A DNA stretch of 64,000 nucleotides, from assembly GCA_947259095.1 (NCBI GenBank), contig CAMYLA010000001.1, positions 65,151 through 129,150 of the forward strand, read 5' to 3'. The DNA is from an uncultured Acidimicrobiaceae bacterium. GTDB lineage: Bacteria; Actinomycetota; Acidimicrobiia; Acidimicrobiales; SZUA-35. The position numbers and the translations under genes were made by a program. Below are positions 45,347 through 54,347 of this stretch, one piece after another; position 1 is the first letter of the stretch; each line of letters starts with the position of its first letter. The notes under the pieces were generated by a model that saw nothing but the letters and a program-made list of their open reading frames with translations, made no database searches and had not been told where the DNA came from.

Positions 45347-46348
45347 TCAGGTTCGGTCGGATGCGATCGCTACTCCGGCGGTCGATCGCACGGTCATCCG
45401 ACCGACCTCGGTCCCGGCCTTGTTGTGGATGGCACGTTCGACCGCTTCGGGCCCGAGCACACCGAGCTCGGCCAACAGCGCCGAGATGGCAACCTCGGCA
45501 GCCCGACCGGCCCCGTCCGCCACCTTCAAGGCCATGCCGATGCCGCGGGCAGGCAACGCAGCCATGAACACCCCCTCGGCCCCGGTCTTGACCAGTAATG
45601 GCTCGGTGACCTGGCGTCCCAGGGTCACCTCGTGGCGGCCGGTTCCGGAGATCCAGAACTCCTGGCCCACCACGGCGTCGATCAGCCTGGCGCCGGCCGG
45701 CCGGGTTGCCTCGTCGATGGCGGAGAGCTGTCCCGGGGTCACGAGCTTGCGCATCGCATCGGCCAGGGCGACCAGCGGGACGGCAAAGGCGGGGATGCCG
45801 CAGCCGTCGCGGCCCGGCTCATGGCCCCGGAGCGATTGGCCTGTCAACTGCTCGACGGCCTCGGTCACCAGCAGCTGCACCGGGTGGTCGGGCTCGATGT
45901 AGCCTGCCGGATCGACGCCGAGGTGCCTGGCCACCGTGAGGAAGCCGGCGTGCTTGCCGGAACAACAGTTCAGCAGCGGTGACGGTCCCCGGCCATGGCG
46001 ATGATGCTCGATGGCGGCCTCGGCCCCCAGCGGCACGTCCTCCCCGCAGTCGAGTGCCCCCTCGTCGAGTCCCAGTCGATGCAGCCAGCTCCGGACCGCC
46101 TCGACGTGGGGCGGCTCGCCACTGTGGCTGGAACAGGCCAGGACGAGCTCGCGATCGCTCACCTCGTACCGGTCGGCGGCCCCGGTCCGCAGCAGCGGGA
46201 GGGCCTGGACGAACTTGAGGGCCGATCGGGCGATGACCGGGCGGTCGTGGTCACCCCAAGCGGTCGAGCGGCCGTTCGGGCCTGCGACCACGGCATCGAC
46301 GCGGTGCACACTCTCGACCCAGGGACCGCGGCTCAGCTCGACCAACAT
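45347..46348 (-). CDS. Asparaginase of the AnsA/Rhizobium-type (PF06089) family
   Basis: Hydrolyses L-asparagine to aspartate and ammonia; the family is unrelated to E. coli asparaginases I and II. 333 residues from ATG 46348. RSALKFVQALPLL carries the proposed Ser, and LNCCSGKHAGFL carries the Cys/Lys centre typical of this group. GRDGCGIPAFAVPL is also conserved. The frame stays open to 46459 but that extension lacks homology. A TACGGT box lies eight bases before the chosen ATG. Divergent from an unknown gene at 46462. Confidence 0.88.
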   Translation of the reverse strand: MLVELSRGPWVESVHRVDAVVAGPNGRSTAWGDHDRPVIARSALKFVQALPLLRTGAADRYEVSDRELVLACSSHSGEPPHVEAVRSWLHRLGLDEGALDCGEDVPLGAEAAIEHHRHGRGPSPLLNCCSGKHAGFLTVARHLGVDPAGYIEPDHPVQLLVTEAVEQLTGQSLRGHEPGRDGCGIPAFAVPLVALADAMRKLVTPGQLSAIDEATRPAGARLIDAVVGQEFWISGTGRHEVTLGRQVTEPLLVKTGAEGVFMAALPARGIGMALKVADGAGRAAEVAISALLAELGVLGPEAVERAIHNKAGTEVGRMTVRSTAGVAIASDRT

Positions 46349-46356
46349 GGATATGA

Positions 46357-46362
46357 ACCGTA
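46357..46362 (-). promoter_or_regulatory. -10 element of the asparaginase gene
   Basis: TACGGT on the minus strand ends eight bases before the ATG at 46348 and supports that start over the longer frame. Confidence 0.4.
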
Positions 46363-46461
46363 CGACCCTTGCCTCGGCGATCCCAACGACCGAAACAGTT
46401 GCAGAGACCAACGGACCAAGGACGGACCGGGACATTGGAAGACGAAGGAACGACACCACCG

Positions 46462-47205
46462 ATGTCGGCGGACCTCTGCGGTCCGGCGGCGGCCCACCCG
46501 GCCGGCCTCACCGGACCGACCGAGGAACTGCACGACCTGGCGGCCGATGCCTGCCGGACCCTGGCGACCCGGCTGGCCACTGCCGCCGAGCAGCACGATC
46601 TCACCCGGCAGCAGCTCCTCGCCGCCCAGCGGGACGTCATCCGGCTCCAGCGAATCGGTGCCGCCCCGAGCCCGGCCGAGTACTGGAAACGCTCTGCGCT
46701 GCCACGGGCGGCGCAGCTGGTCGACTCGTCGATGGCCGCCGTTGTCCAGGAGGGCCACCGGCTGGGCGAGGCGCTCGACCGGTTCCTGACCGAGCACGAC
46801 CGGCGCTGCACCCGAAGCGACAACGGGGCCGAAGCGCAGGCCGTCGCCATCACCGATCGGGCCATCGCCGGGTTGTTCGATGCCATGCCGGCCGTGAACA
46901 CGATCCACGAGCTTGGAACCTGGTGGCAGCGGCGTCTACGCAGAACCGCCATCATGCGATCGCTGCCGGAGCTGCTGTCCCCCGGTGCCGATGGGGACCG
47001 GATCATCGGCCGCAGCGAGATGTCACTGCTGGACCGGGCCCCGTGGTGTCACGGCGACCGGCTGCTCTCGGCCTTCGAGTTGGCCCACGGGGAGATCAGG
47101 ACCCAGACCGAGTTGGTGGCCGACGGGCTCACCGCCCGGGTCGCCAACCGCAACAGGCGATACCTCAGCCCCGCCAGACGAGTGACCATAGAACTGCGCC
47201 GCTGA
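46462..47205 (+). CDS. Unknown soluble helical protein
   Basis: 247 residues from ATG 46462; the frame is open to 46369 but the added part is Arg-rich and unlikely. Mostly alpha-helical: TEELHDLAADACRTLATRLA and LTRQQLLAAQRDVIRLQRIG look like coiled-coil or helical-bundle segments. A basic region WWQRRLRRTAIMRSLPELL lies mid-protein and the C-terminus is Arg-rich. No signal peptide, membrane segment or catalytic motif is seen. AAGGAAC lies 10 or more bases before the ATG. Its base composition matches the neighbours, so there is no sign of recent transfer. Confidence 0.6.
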   Translation: MSADLCGPAAAHPAGLTGPTEELHDLAADACRTLATRLATAAEQHDLTRQQLLAAQRDVIRLQRIGAAPSPAEYWKRSALPRAAQLVDSSMAAVVQEGHRLGEALDRFLTEHDRRCTRSDNGAEAQAVAITDRAIAGLFDAMPAVNTIHELGTWWQRRLRRTAIMRSLPELLSPGADGDRIIGRSEMSLLDRAPWCHGDRLLSAFELAHGEIRTQTELVADGLTARVANRNRRYLSPARRVTIELRR

Positions 47206-47268
47206 CCGAGCCGTTCGCCGCACCGGTGACGACGGTCGGACCGGGGGCCGGGGCTGGCATGCTGTAGC

Positions 47269-47517
47269 GTGCATCCGCTTTCCACCGCCCTGTTTCTCCT
47301 CGGCTACGGGCTGGCACTCCCGATCGCGGCCCGGCTGACCACGGTGGTCGGGCGCCAGCAGCGGCTGGCGATGCGTGGTCACCAGGCCGGGGTCCTGCTG
47401 GCCACGCTGGGTTGGGTCCTTCGAGGCCAGATCCTGGTGGCCGGCATCCATGTGCTGTGGCTGATCGGCGCCTACGCCTGGTTCGAGCTGAAGCGGCCGA
47501 AACTGGCTCGACGCTGA
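47269..47517 (+). CDS. Small two-helix membrane protein
   Basis: 82 residues from GTG 47269. Two hydrophobic segments (about 4-25 and 42-70) are separated by a basic loop (VVGRQQRLAMRGHQ), and the C-terminus is basic (FELKRPKLARR). Orientation by charge would put the loop and C-terminus inside. Function unknown. A near-consensus CATGCT lies five bases upstream of the GTG. It ends 43 bases before the convergent lipoate gene. Confidence 0.6.
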   Translation: MHPLSTALFLLGYGLALPIAARLTTVVGRQQRLAMRGHQAGVLLATLGWVLRGQILVAGIHVLWLIGAYAWFELKRPKLARR

Positions 47518-47560
47518 CCACAACGTCAGCCGCCGGCCTTCAGGTTCGGGCCCTGGCGTG

Positions 47561-49393
47561 TCAGGGCTGGTCGAGGCGTGCGACGGAGCGGGCGATGGTG
47601 CCCGCATGGTGGCTGGAGCGGGTCAGCGGGCTGGCTGCGACATGTCCGAGACCGAGCTCGGACTCCCCGATTCGCCGCAGCTCCTCGAACTCGGCCGGTT
47701 CCCACCAACGGTGGATCGGCAGGTGGTGCGATGTCGGCCGGAGGTATTGGCCGATGGTGACGATGTCCACCCCGACCGCCGCCAGGTCGGCCAGGGTCGA
47801 GACCACCTCGTCGAAGCTCTCGCCCATGCCGACGATGAGCCCCGATTTTGTGGTCATGTTGCGGTCCTTGGCCCTGGCCAGCACCGTCAACGACCTGGCG
47901 TACCCCGCAGACGGTCGGACCGCCCGCTGCAGCCGGGCCACGGTCTCGATGTTGTGGTTGACGATCTCCGGGTTCGCATCGCAGACGGTGGCCAGGGATC
48001 GGGCCGACCCGGCCAGATCGGAGATCAGCACCTCGACGCCGACCCCGGGGGTCCGCGCTGCGATGGCCTCGACCGTGGCTGCCACCAGTGCCGCTCCCCC
48101 ATCGTCGAGATCATCGCGGGCCACCATGGTGAGCACCACAAAGCTCAGTCCGAGCTCCTCCACCGCTTCCGCGATCCGGTTCGGCTCGTCCCAGTCGACC
48201 GGGGCCGGTTTCCGGGTGTCGACCAGGCAGAAGCCACAGGCCCTCGTGCATCGCTCGCCAAGCAGCATGAAGGTGGCGGTGCCCTCGTTCCAGCATTCGA
48301 AGATGTTGGGGCACCCGGCTTCCTCGCACACCGTGGTGAGCGAAAGCGACCGGGCCGTCGACCGTAGGGCCCGGAAGCTTTCATCGGTGCGCAGCTTGAC
48401 CCGCATCCACGACGGCTTCCTGGAGCCGATCTCCAAGCCCGGCTGCACACCGGCCTGGTCCAGCCGGCTCTGCAACCGAACCGGCACCCCGGTCGAGCCC
48501 GAGCCCGAACCGGCCGATTCGTTCGGTTCGATCGGTTCGATCGGTTCGATCGCCGTCGAACCGGCGCCCGGCGACGACACCGGGCGTCTGGGCTTGACGG
48601 GCTCACCCGGACCGTGGCCCCGGCTGAACGGCGCCAGGTCGGTGGCCCGGTGGCGCCACACCACGTCGCGGCGATCGACCGGCTGACCCGGTGCCAGGTT
48701 CCCGGCCACCGAATCGATGAGCAGCCCGACCACGGCCTCGGCCGAGGCGTCGACCCCCTCGTTGCGCAGCGACGTGACCCCCATGTCGGCGATGCCGCAG
48801 GGCACGATACGGGAGAACCGGTCCAGCTCGACGTCGACGTTGAGGGCGAACCCGTGCATCGAGCGTCCCCGTGACAACCGCACACCGATGGCGGCGATCT
48901 TGCGAGGCCTGTCGGTTCCGGCTCCCAGCCAGACCCCGGGGAACCCGGGAAGTCGAGCGCCGGTGAGACCCAGTTCGGCCAGCACGTCGATGATCGACTG
49001 CTCGACGGCGCCGACATAGGCCACGGTGTCGGCCATCCCGCCGCCGCGTTTGCCGGGGACCGACAGGATGGGGTAGCCGACGATCTGGCCGGGACCGTGG
49101 AAGGTGATGTCACCGCCGCGGTCGACCTCGATCAGCTCGGCCCCCAGCTCGGCGGGCTCGGTCAGCAGATTGGCCCGATCGCCGCCGCGGCCGATGGTGT
49201 AGACCGGCGGGTGCTCGACGAGCAGCAGATGGTTCGAGGATCCTGCGTAGAGCCTGCGCTGGAGGTCCCAAGCCTCACGGTACTCGACCGTGCCGAGCCA
49301 CCGGGCCCGCAGCGGGGCCGGGGCGGCATCCGAGCCCGGCCTCGGGTCCCCGGGAGCCGCAGTCGCCGTCGGAGCCGATGTCGCCGGATTCAT
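47561..49393 (-). CDS. lipBA: Fused octanoyltransferase-lipoyl synthase (LipB-LipA)
   Basis: One 610-residue chain covers both steps of lipoate assembly. Residues about 25-250 are LipB: VEHPPVYTIGRGGDR, GGDITFHGPGQIVGYPI, RKIAAIGVRLSRG (catalytic Lys) and VPCGIADMGVTSL (catalytic Cys). A linker with IEPIEPIEP and Gly/Ser repeats follows (about 275-310). Residues 320-605 are LipA, a radical-SAM enzyme: CEEAGCPNIFECW holds the auxiliary cluster Cys, CTRACGFC the SAM cluster, and RSSHHAG near the end the usual RSSYHA-type serine. The frame is unbroken. ATG 49393 follows GGGAG. The next gene upstream (49476) is the E2 that it would lipoylate. Confidence 0.92.
   Translation of the reverse strand: MNPATSAPTATAAPGDPRPGSDAAPAPLRARWLGTVEYREAWDLQRRLYAGSSNHLLLVEHPPVYTIGRGGDRANLLTEPAELGAELIEVDRGGDITFHGPGQIVGYPILSVPGKRGGGMADTVAYVGAVEQSIIDVLAELGLTGARLPGFPGVWLGAGTDRPRKIAAIGVRLSRGRSMHGFALNVDVELDRFSRIVPCGIADMGVTSLRNEGVDASAEAVVGLLIDSVAGNLAPGQPVDRRDVVWRHRATDLAPFSRGHGPGEPVKPRRPVSSPGAGSTAIEPIEPIEPNESAGSGSGSTGVPVRLQSRLDQAGVQPGLEIGSRKPSWMRVKLRTDESFRALRSTARSLSLTTVCEEAGCPNIFECWNEGTATFMLLGERCTRACGFCLVDTRKPAPVDWDEPNRIAEAVEELGLSFVVLTMVARDDLDDGGAALVAATVEAIAARTPGVGVEVLISDLAGSARSLATVCDANPEIVNHNIETVARLQRAVRPSAGYARSLTVLARAKDRNMTTKSGLIVGMGESFDEVVSTLADLAAVGVDIVTIGQYLRPTSHHLPIHRWWEPAEFEELRRIGESELGLGHVAASPLTRSSHHAGTIARSVARLDQP
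48525..48551. repeat. 9-bp tandem repeat in the LipB-LipA linker
   Basis: Three perfect copies of GGTTCGATC encode the IEP tripeptides of the interdomain linker. Confidence 0.9.
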
Positions 49394-49475
49394 AGTGCTC
49401 CCAGTTTGCCATCGAAACCCGGCCGGACCGCCACCGGCCAGATGTGACCGATGACGTGGGCCGCCGGGCGAGCCC

Positions 49476-50906
49476 TCAGCCGAGCTCGGTCTCCCAGTCC
49501 CTGGTCTCGATGATCTCCTTGACCCTGGCCAGGAACGCGGCCGCGTAGGCCCCGTCGATGGCTCGGTGGTCCCAGGCCATGGCCAACACACCGACCGAGT
49601 GGATGGCGATCGACTCGTTGCCGAAACCGTCCTCGACCACCACCGGCTTGCGTTTCACCGCATCGGTCGACAAGATCGCCACCTGAGGCTGGTTGATGAT
49701 CGGGAACTGCATCATCGTGCCGTAGCCACCGGCGTTGGTCAGGGTGAAGGTGCCGCCGGAGAGGTCGTCCGGCGAGAGCTGCTTCGATCGGGCCCGGCGG
49801 GCCACATCGACGATGTCGCGGGCGATGGACCGCATCCGCTTGCCGTCGGCGTCACGGACAACCGGGGCCAGCAGGCCCTGGAAGTCGAGGTCGACGGCGA
49901 TGCCGAGGTTGACGTAGTTGTGGACCACCAACTCCCGATCGCCGACCGAGGCGTTGAGGTGGGGGTATTCCCGCAGGGCGTCGATGGTGGCCCGGGCGAT
50001 GAACGGCAGGTAGGTCAGGCTGAAGCCTTCCTCGGCCTTGAAGGTCTCGCCGTGAGCCTTGCGGACGACCTCGACCGCCTCGTAATCGACCTCGATGGCG
50101 GTGAGGGTGTGGGGGGCCACCGACTTCGACATGACCATGTGCTCGCCGGTCCGGAGTCGGATGTTGGACAGGGGCACCACCGCATCCCGGACACCGGGCT
50201 GGACGGCGGGGACCGGTGTGGTCGATGGCGCTGCGGCCGGTACCGGGGCTGCCGGCTGCGGGGCGGGGCGGGGCGAAGCGGCGGGAGCCGCTTGCTGGAC
50301 CGGCGACTCGTCGCCGTCGACCGACGAGAGCTGGTTGGCCTCGATATAGCGCTGGACGTCGTCGCGGCTGATCCGCCCACCGAGCCCGGTGCCTTCGATC
50401 ATGTCGGCGTCGATGCCGTATTCGGCGATGAGCCGACGGACCACCGGTGACAGCACCTTGCCCTCTGTGGTCGACGGCGCCGGGGCGGCCTCGGCCCCAG
50501 CCGGGGCCGGTTCGGCCGCAGCCGGCGCGGCCCGGGGTGGGGCCGCCGGTGGCGGGGATGGAGCAGGCGCCGGTGGCGGGGAGGGTGCAGGTGCCGGTGC
50601 AGCCTGGGCCGGCGGGGCGGCCGGTGCTGCTTCGGCCGGCGCGGCCTGGGCCGGCGCAGCGGCCGGTGCGGCGCCATCGCTCAGCACCGCCAGCACCGTG
50701 CCCACCTCCACGGTGTCCCCCTCGGGGACCTTGATCTCGGCCAGGGTGCCGCTGAACGGGGACGGGACCTCGGTGTCGACCTTGTCCGTCGACACCTCGA
50801 ACAGGACCTCATCCTGGGACACGGTGTCGCCGATGTTCTTGAACCACCGCGTGATGGTCCCTTCGGTGACCGTCTCACCTAATTGGGGCATCTCGATTTC
50901 GGCCAC
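49476..50906 (-). CDS. sucB: 2-oxoacid dehydrogenase E2 acyltransferase (succinyltransferase-like)
   Basis: Core of a pyruvate and/or 2-oxoglutarate dehydrogenase complex, 476 residues. A single lipoyl domain (1-78) has TDKVDTEVPSP with the lipoylated Lys. A 75-residue Ala/Pro swinging arm follows (about 80-150). A peripheral-subunit-binding domain (SPVVRRLIAEYGIDADMIEG) precedes the catalytic domain, which ends with WDHRAIDGAYAAAF (active-site His/Asp). GTG start behind GAGGA. Neighbours are lipBA downstream and the E3 gene upstream; aceE is 8 kb away. In related actinobacteria one E2 serves both E1 enzymes, so the substrate is not settled by sequence alone. Confidence 0.93.
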   Translation of the reverse strand: MAEIEMPQLGETVTEGTITRWFKNIGDTVSQDEVLFEVSTDKVDTEVPSPFSGTLAEIKVPEGDTVEVGTVLAVLSDGAAPAAAPAQAAPAEAAPAAPPAQAAPAPAPSPPPAPAPSPPPAAPPRAAPAAAEPAPAGAEAAPAPSTTEGKVLSPVVRRLIAEYGIDADMIEGTGLGGRISRDDVQRYIEANQLSSVDGDESPVQQAAPAASPRPAPQPAAPVPAAAPSTTPVPAVQPGVRDAVVPLSNIRLRTGEHMVMSKSVAPHTLTAIEVDYEAVEVVRKAHGETFKAEEGFSLTYLPFIARATIDALREYPHLNASVGDRELVVHNYVNLGIAVDLDFQGLLAPVVRDADGKRMRSIARDIVDVARRARSKQLSPDDLSGGTFTLTNAGGYGTMMQFPIINQPQVAILSTDAVKRKPVVVEDGFGNESIAIHSVGVLAMAWDHRAIDGAYAAAFLARVKEIIETRDWETELG

Positions 50907-51025
50907 GATTCCTCGATTCCTGGGTTTCGACTACGGGTGGTTCGCCGGGTTTGCGGAGCGATGTGGTGCCGGCGACCTGCTTCGGGCGGTGCAGCAGATC
51001 CTAGTCAGCCCGGACCGGAGTGGGA

Positions 51026-52432
51026 TCACCCATGGAGTGAACGTCCGGTCAACGCCAGCACGCTCTCGCCGAACAGCTCGCTCATCGTCGGGTGCGGCTG
51101 GATGAAGTGGGCCACCTCGTCGACCGTGGCCTCCCAATTCACCGCCAGGTAGCCCTGGCCGAGCTGCTCGGTGACCCACGGCCCGACCATGTGGACACCG
51201 AGGATCCGGCCGCCGGTTCCGTCGGCCTGCCGTTCGGCGATGATCTTGACCAACCCTTCGGTCTGGCCGACGATCATCGCCCGGCCGTTGCCGGTGAAAC
51301 GGTGTTTGGACACCACGACGTCAAACCCGGCGGCCTTTGCCGACTCCTCGGAGTGACCGGCGAAGGCGACCTCAGGATGGCAGTAGATGCACCACGGCAC
51401 CTTGTCGTAGTCGACCGGGATCGCCGCCTCGCCGAGAATGTCGGTGATGGCCAGGATCCCCTCGGCAAAGCCGACGTGGGCCAGCTGGGCGGTATCGATG
51501 ACGTCGCCAACCGCCCACACCCCGGGCACCGAGGTCCGGCAGTACTCGTCGACCACGATGAATCCCCGCTCGTCGATGCCGACATCGGTGGCTTCGAGCC
51601 CAAGCGTCTCCGACGCCGGCCGCCGACCGACCGACATCACGACCGTTTCGGCGGTCACCGTCTCGCCATCGCCGTAGGTCACGGTGACCCCATCGTCGGA
51701 GGTGGTCTGGGACTGGACCGCCACCCCGGTCTTGATCTCGATACCCCGCTTGGCAAACGAACGCTCGACGACCCTGGTGACGTCGGCGTCGCAGCCGGGG
51801 AGGATCTTCGGGGCGTACTCGAGGATGGTGACCTCGGTGCCGAGGTCACTCATCATCGAGGCGAACTCGCAGCCGATCGCTCCACCACCGATGACGATGG
51901 CCGAGGCCGGCAGTTCCGGGATCGACAGCAGCTCGTCGGAGGTGACGATCCGCCGCTCGTCGATGGGGAATCCGTTCAACGACCGGGGCACCGAGCCGGC
52001 CGCCAGCACCACTCGATCGGCGCCGATCTCCACATCACCGGACGAGCCACCACCGATGGCCACCGTCCGGTGGTCGGAGCGCAGCACACCGACCCCGTCG
52101 TAGACGGTGATCTTCCGACCCTTGAGCAGGCCGGTGAGCCCGCCGACCAGCTGATCGACGATGGCCTGTTTGCGGGAGAGTGTCTTGGCCCAATCCAGAC
52201 CAAGGGCGTCGGCCTTGATGCCGAAGTCGCCGGCGTGGGCCACGGTGCGGGACACCGCTGCGGTCTCCAGCAGCTCCTTGGCCGGGATGCAGCCGACGTT
52301 GAGGCAGGTACCGCCGATCTTGTTCTTCTCGATCAGCGCGATGTTGAGGCCGGCCGAGGCGCCGTACAGGGCAGCGGCATAGCCACCGGGGCCTCCACCG
52401 ATCACGATGACATCGAAATGCTCACTGGTCAT
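51026..52432 (-). CDS. lpd: Dihydrolipoyl dehydrogenase (E3)
   Basis: Re-oxidises the lipoyl group of E2 using NAD+. 468 residues from ATG 52432, which follows GGAGGA. VIGGGPGGYAAALYGA binds FAD, and GGTCLNVGCIPAK has both redox Cys, unlike the paralogue at 11295. VIGGGAIGCEFASMMSDLGT binds NAD+. HPTMSELFGE near the end carries the His/Glu active-site pair. Upstream sequence to 52624 stays open but is not homologous. It is separated from E2 by about 120 bases and likely shares a transcript with E2 and lipBA. Confidence 0.95.
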   Translation of the reverse strand: MTSEHFDVIVIGGGPGGYAAALYGASAGLNIALIEKNKIGGTCLNVGCIPAKELLETAAVSRTVAHAGDFGIKADALGLDWAKTLSRKQAIVDQLVGGLTGLLKGRKITVYDGVGVLRSDHRTVAIGGGSSGDVEIGADRVVLAAGSVPRSLNGFPIDERRIVTSDELLSIPELPASAIVIGGGAIGCEFASMMSDLGTEVTILEYAPKILPGCDADVTRVVERSFAKRGIEIKTGVAVQSQTTSDDGVTVTYGDGETVTAETVVMSVGRRPASETLGLEATDVGIDERGFIVVDEYCRTSVPGVWAVGDVIDTAQLAHVGFAEGILAITDILGEAAIPVDYDKVPWCIYCHPEVAFAGHSEESAKAAGFDVVVSKHRFTGNGRAMIVGQTEGLVKIIAERQADGTGGRILGVHMVGPWVTEQLGQGYLAVNWEATVDEVAHFIQPHPTMSELFGESVLALTGRSLHG

Positions 52433-52458
52433 TGGAATCCTCCATCGGGCTGAAGCCG

Positions 52459-52464
52459 AGCCTA
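52459..52464 (-). promoter_or_regulatory. Probable -10 element of lpd (leadered)
   Basis: TAGGCT on the minus strand, about 26 bases before the ATG at 52432. Transcription starting about 7 bases downstream of it would leave a short leader carrying the GGAGGA ribosome site. Confidence 0.35.
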
Positions 52465-52589
52465 TAGGGTTCGCACCGGACGCTGCGCCCATCGATCGGT
52501 GCGGCCACTCGGCGCCTGGCGATCGGCGCCGAGGCGTCGGTTGGCCGACGGCGGCGCCGCCGGGAGAGCAGAACGGCGGCCGGCCGAGC

Positions 52590-52679
52590 TCAGCCGGCGA
52601 TGGCGAGCTGGAGGGCGAACGCACCGATAATGGCCAGCCCGCAGAGCAGCGACAGGATCAGCAGCATTCTCGTACTCAC
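52590..52679 (-). CDS. Tiny single-pass membrane peptide
   Basis: 29 codons from GTG 52679 to TGA 52590: a polar VSTR start, then MLLILSLLCGLAIIGAFALQ, almost wholly hydrophobic, ending LAIAG. This is one transmembrane helix with a basic inside end. Support for it being real: the start is preceded at six bases by TAGGAT, the same arrangement as many genes here, and the codons keep a G/C third base. Not recognised. An internal ATG gives 25 residues. It lies between lpd and a divergent epimerase, in about 420 bases otherwise without a gene. Confidence 0.5.
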   Translation of the reverse strand: MSTRMLLILSLLCGLAIIGAFALQLAIAG

Positions 52680-52685
52680 CAGGCA

Positions 52686-52691
52686 ATCCTA
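52686..52691 (-). promoter_or_regulatory. -10 element of the tiny membrane peptide gene (leaderless type)
   Basis: TAGGAT on the minus strand ends six bases before the GTG at 52679. Confidence 0.45.
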
Positions 52692-52856
52692 TGCGTCATC
52701 GCCACCGGTGCAATCACCGGCGGCTCCGACGCTCAGCCCTCGCTCGACCCGGCCATCGGGTCGGGCTTGGCCCTAGGGTGTCCAGCGCCCTACCGGTACG
52801 GTGTTGCCGAGGGTCGTCCCGTGCATCGGCGGGCCAACGAGCAAGGAGTTCGGTCA

Positions 52857-53756
52857 ATGGACGTAGCGATTTCTGGAGCGAGCGGTCTCATCGGCAGTGC
52901 GTTGGTGCGGGCCCTCGACGGGGCGGGCCATCGGGCCATCAGCTTGGTTCGTGGTCGGCCGGCCGCCGGGGCCGACGAGATCCGTTGGCAGCCCGCCGAC
53001 GGCGAGATCGACGCCGCCTCGTTGGAGGGCGTCGACGCCATCGTCAACCTGTCCGGGGCCGGCATCGGCGACCATCGCTGGTCCGAGGAGTACAAGGGGC
53101 TGCTGGTCACGAGCCGGACCGGCAGCACCTCGCTGCTGGCCACCACCGCCGCGTCGCTCCAGGCGCAGCCGAAGGTCCTGCTGTCGGGATCCGCCATCGG
53201 CTACTACGGCTCGCAGGGCGACACGATTTTGACCGAGCAGTCACCGCCCGGCACCGATTTCCTGGCCAAGCTGACCGTCGACTGGGAGGCGGCGGCCGAA
53301 CCGGCCGCATCGGCCGGGATCCGCACCGCCTTCCTCAGAACCGGCATCGTGATGAGTCGCGATGGCGGGGCCCTGCCGAAACTCTTGCCGCTGTTCAAGC
53401 TCTTCCTCGGCGGGCGGTTCGGATCCGGCGAGCAGTACATGTCCTGGATCACCATCGATGACGAGGTGAACGCCATCATCCACCTGCTCGACGCCGACAT
53501 CGCCGGGCCGGTCAACCTCACCGCGCCCGAGCCGGTGACCAACGCCGGATTCGCCGAGGTCCTCGGCAATGTCCTCGGCCGACCGTCGATGCTTCCGGTG
53601 CCGAGCTTCGGGCCTCGGCTGGTGTTGGGTGGCGATCGGGCCGATGCGTTGTTGTTCGACAGCATGCGGGTGGTGCCCGAGGTGCTCGTCGGCTCGGGCT
53701 TCAGCTTCTCCAGCAGCGACCTGGAGTCTGGCCTTCGCTCGGTACTCGGCCGATGA
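52857..53756 (+). CDS. TIGR01777-family NAD(P)-dependent epimerase/dehydratase
   Basis: SDR protein of 299 residues, relative of E. coli YfcH and human SDR39U1. AISGASGLIGSALVRAL binds the nucleotide. WQPADGEID, VNLSGAGIGDHRW and SGSAIGYYGSQGD (in place of the YxxxK site) mark the family, as does MSWITIDDEV. The enzymatic reaction of the family is not established. The ATG at 52857 follows AAGGAG by eight bases. Cytosolic. The SRPBCC protein gene follows 100 bases downstream with its own ribosome site. Confidence 0.88.
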   Translation: MDVAISGASGLIGSALVRALDGAGHRAISLVRGRPAAGADEIRWQPADGEIDAASLEGVDAIVNLSGAGIGDHRWSEEYKGLLVTSRTGSTSLLATTAASLQAQPKVLLSGSAIGYYGSQGDTILTEQSPPGTDFLAKLTVDWEAAAEPAASAGIRTAFLRTGIVMSRDGGALPKLLPLFKLFLGGRFGSGEQYMSWITIDDEVNAIIHLLDADIAGPVNLTAPEPVTNAGFAEVLGNVLGRPSMLPVPSFGPRLVLGGDRADALLFDSMRVVPEVLVGSGFSFSSSDLESGLRSVLGR

Positions 53757-53856
53757 CAACACGACCCGGTGCCGGGACCGGGTGGCTGCCGGCGTCCCGG
53801 CCCACCCCGGAGCCGATACCGTTCGGTGACCAGGAGCCAAACGCCGGGAGGCGACG

Positions 53857-54309
53857 ATGAGCGAACAACGTATTGTCTCGGCCCGGCGAGAGATCGCCGC
53901 CGACCCCACCACCATCTTCGACCTCCTGGCCGACCCGGCAAAGCACCAGCTCTTCGACGGCTCCGAAACCGTGGTGGCCGGCCATCCCTCCAATCCCGAT
54001 CGGCTGTCGATGGGGGCCAAGTTCGGCATGAGCATGCGCCTGGGCCTGCCGTACCGCATCACGAACGAGGTGGTCGAGTTCGATGTCGATCGGGCGATCG
54101 CCTGGCGGCACTTCGGCCACCACATCTGGCGCTACGAGCTGGAGCCGGCCGACGACGGCAAGACCCTGGTCACCGAGTCGTTCAACTGGGGCACCTCACG
54201 TTTCCCGCCGGTGCTCTACGAGTGGGCCGGCTACCCCAAGAAGCACGTGGCCAACATGACCGCAACCCTGGAGCGCCTCGCCGCCGTGGTCGAGACCACA
54301 AACGACTGA
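53857..54309 (+). CDS. SRPBCC-family (START/polyketide-cyclase-like) protein
   Basis: 150 residues. The fold starts with RREIAADPTTIFDLLADPAK and continues with LPYRITNEVVEFDVDRAIAW and TESFNWG. It ends with a long helix (HVANMTATLERLAAVVE). Members bind small hydrophobic ligands; the ligand is unknown. ATG start four bases after GGGAGGC. Convergent with the DUF427 gene 38 bases downstream. Confidence 0.85.
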   Translation: MSEQRIVSARREIAADPTTIFDLLADPAKHQLFDGSETVVAGHPSNPDRLSMGAKFGMSMRLGLPYRITNEVVEFDVDRAIAWRHFGHHIWRYELEPADDGKTLVTESFNWGTSRFPPVLYEWAGYPKKHVANMTATLERLAAVVETTND

Positions 54310-54347
54310 GCACTGGGCCGGGATGTCCCGGCGGGGTGGGAAGCCCC

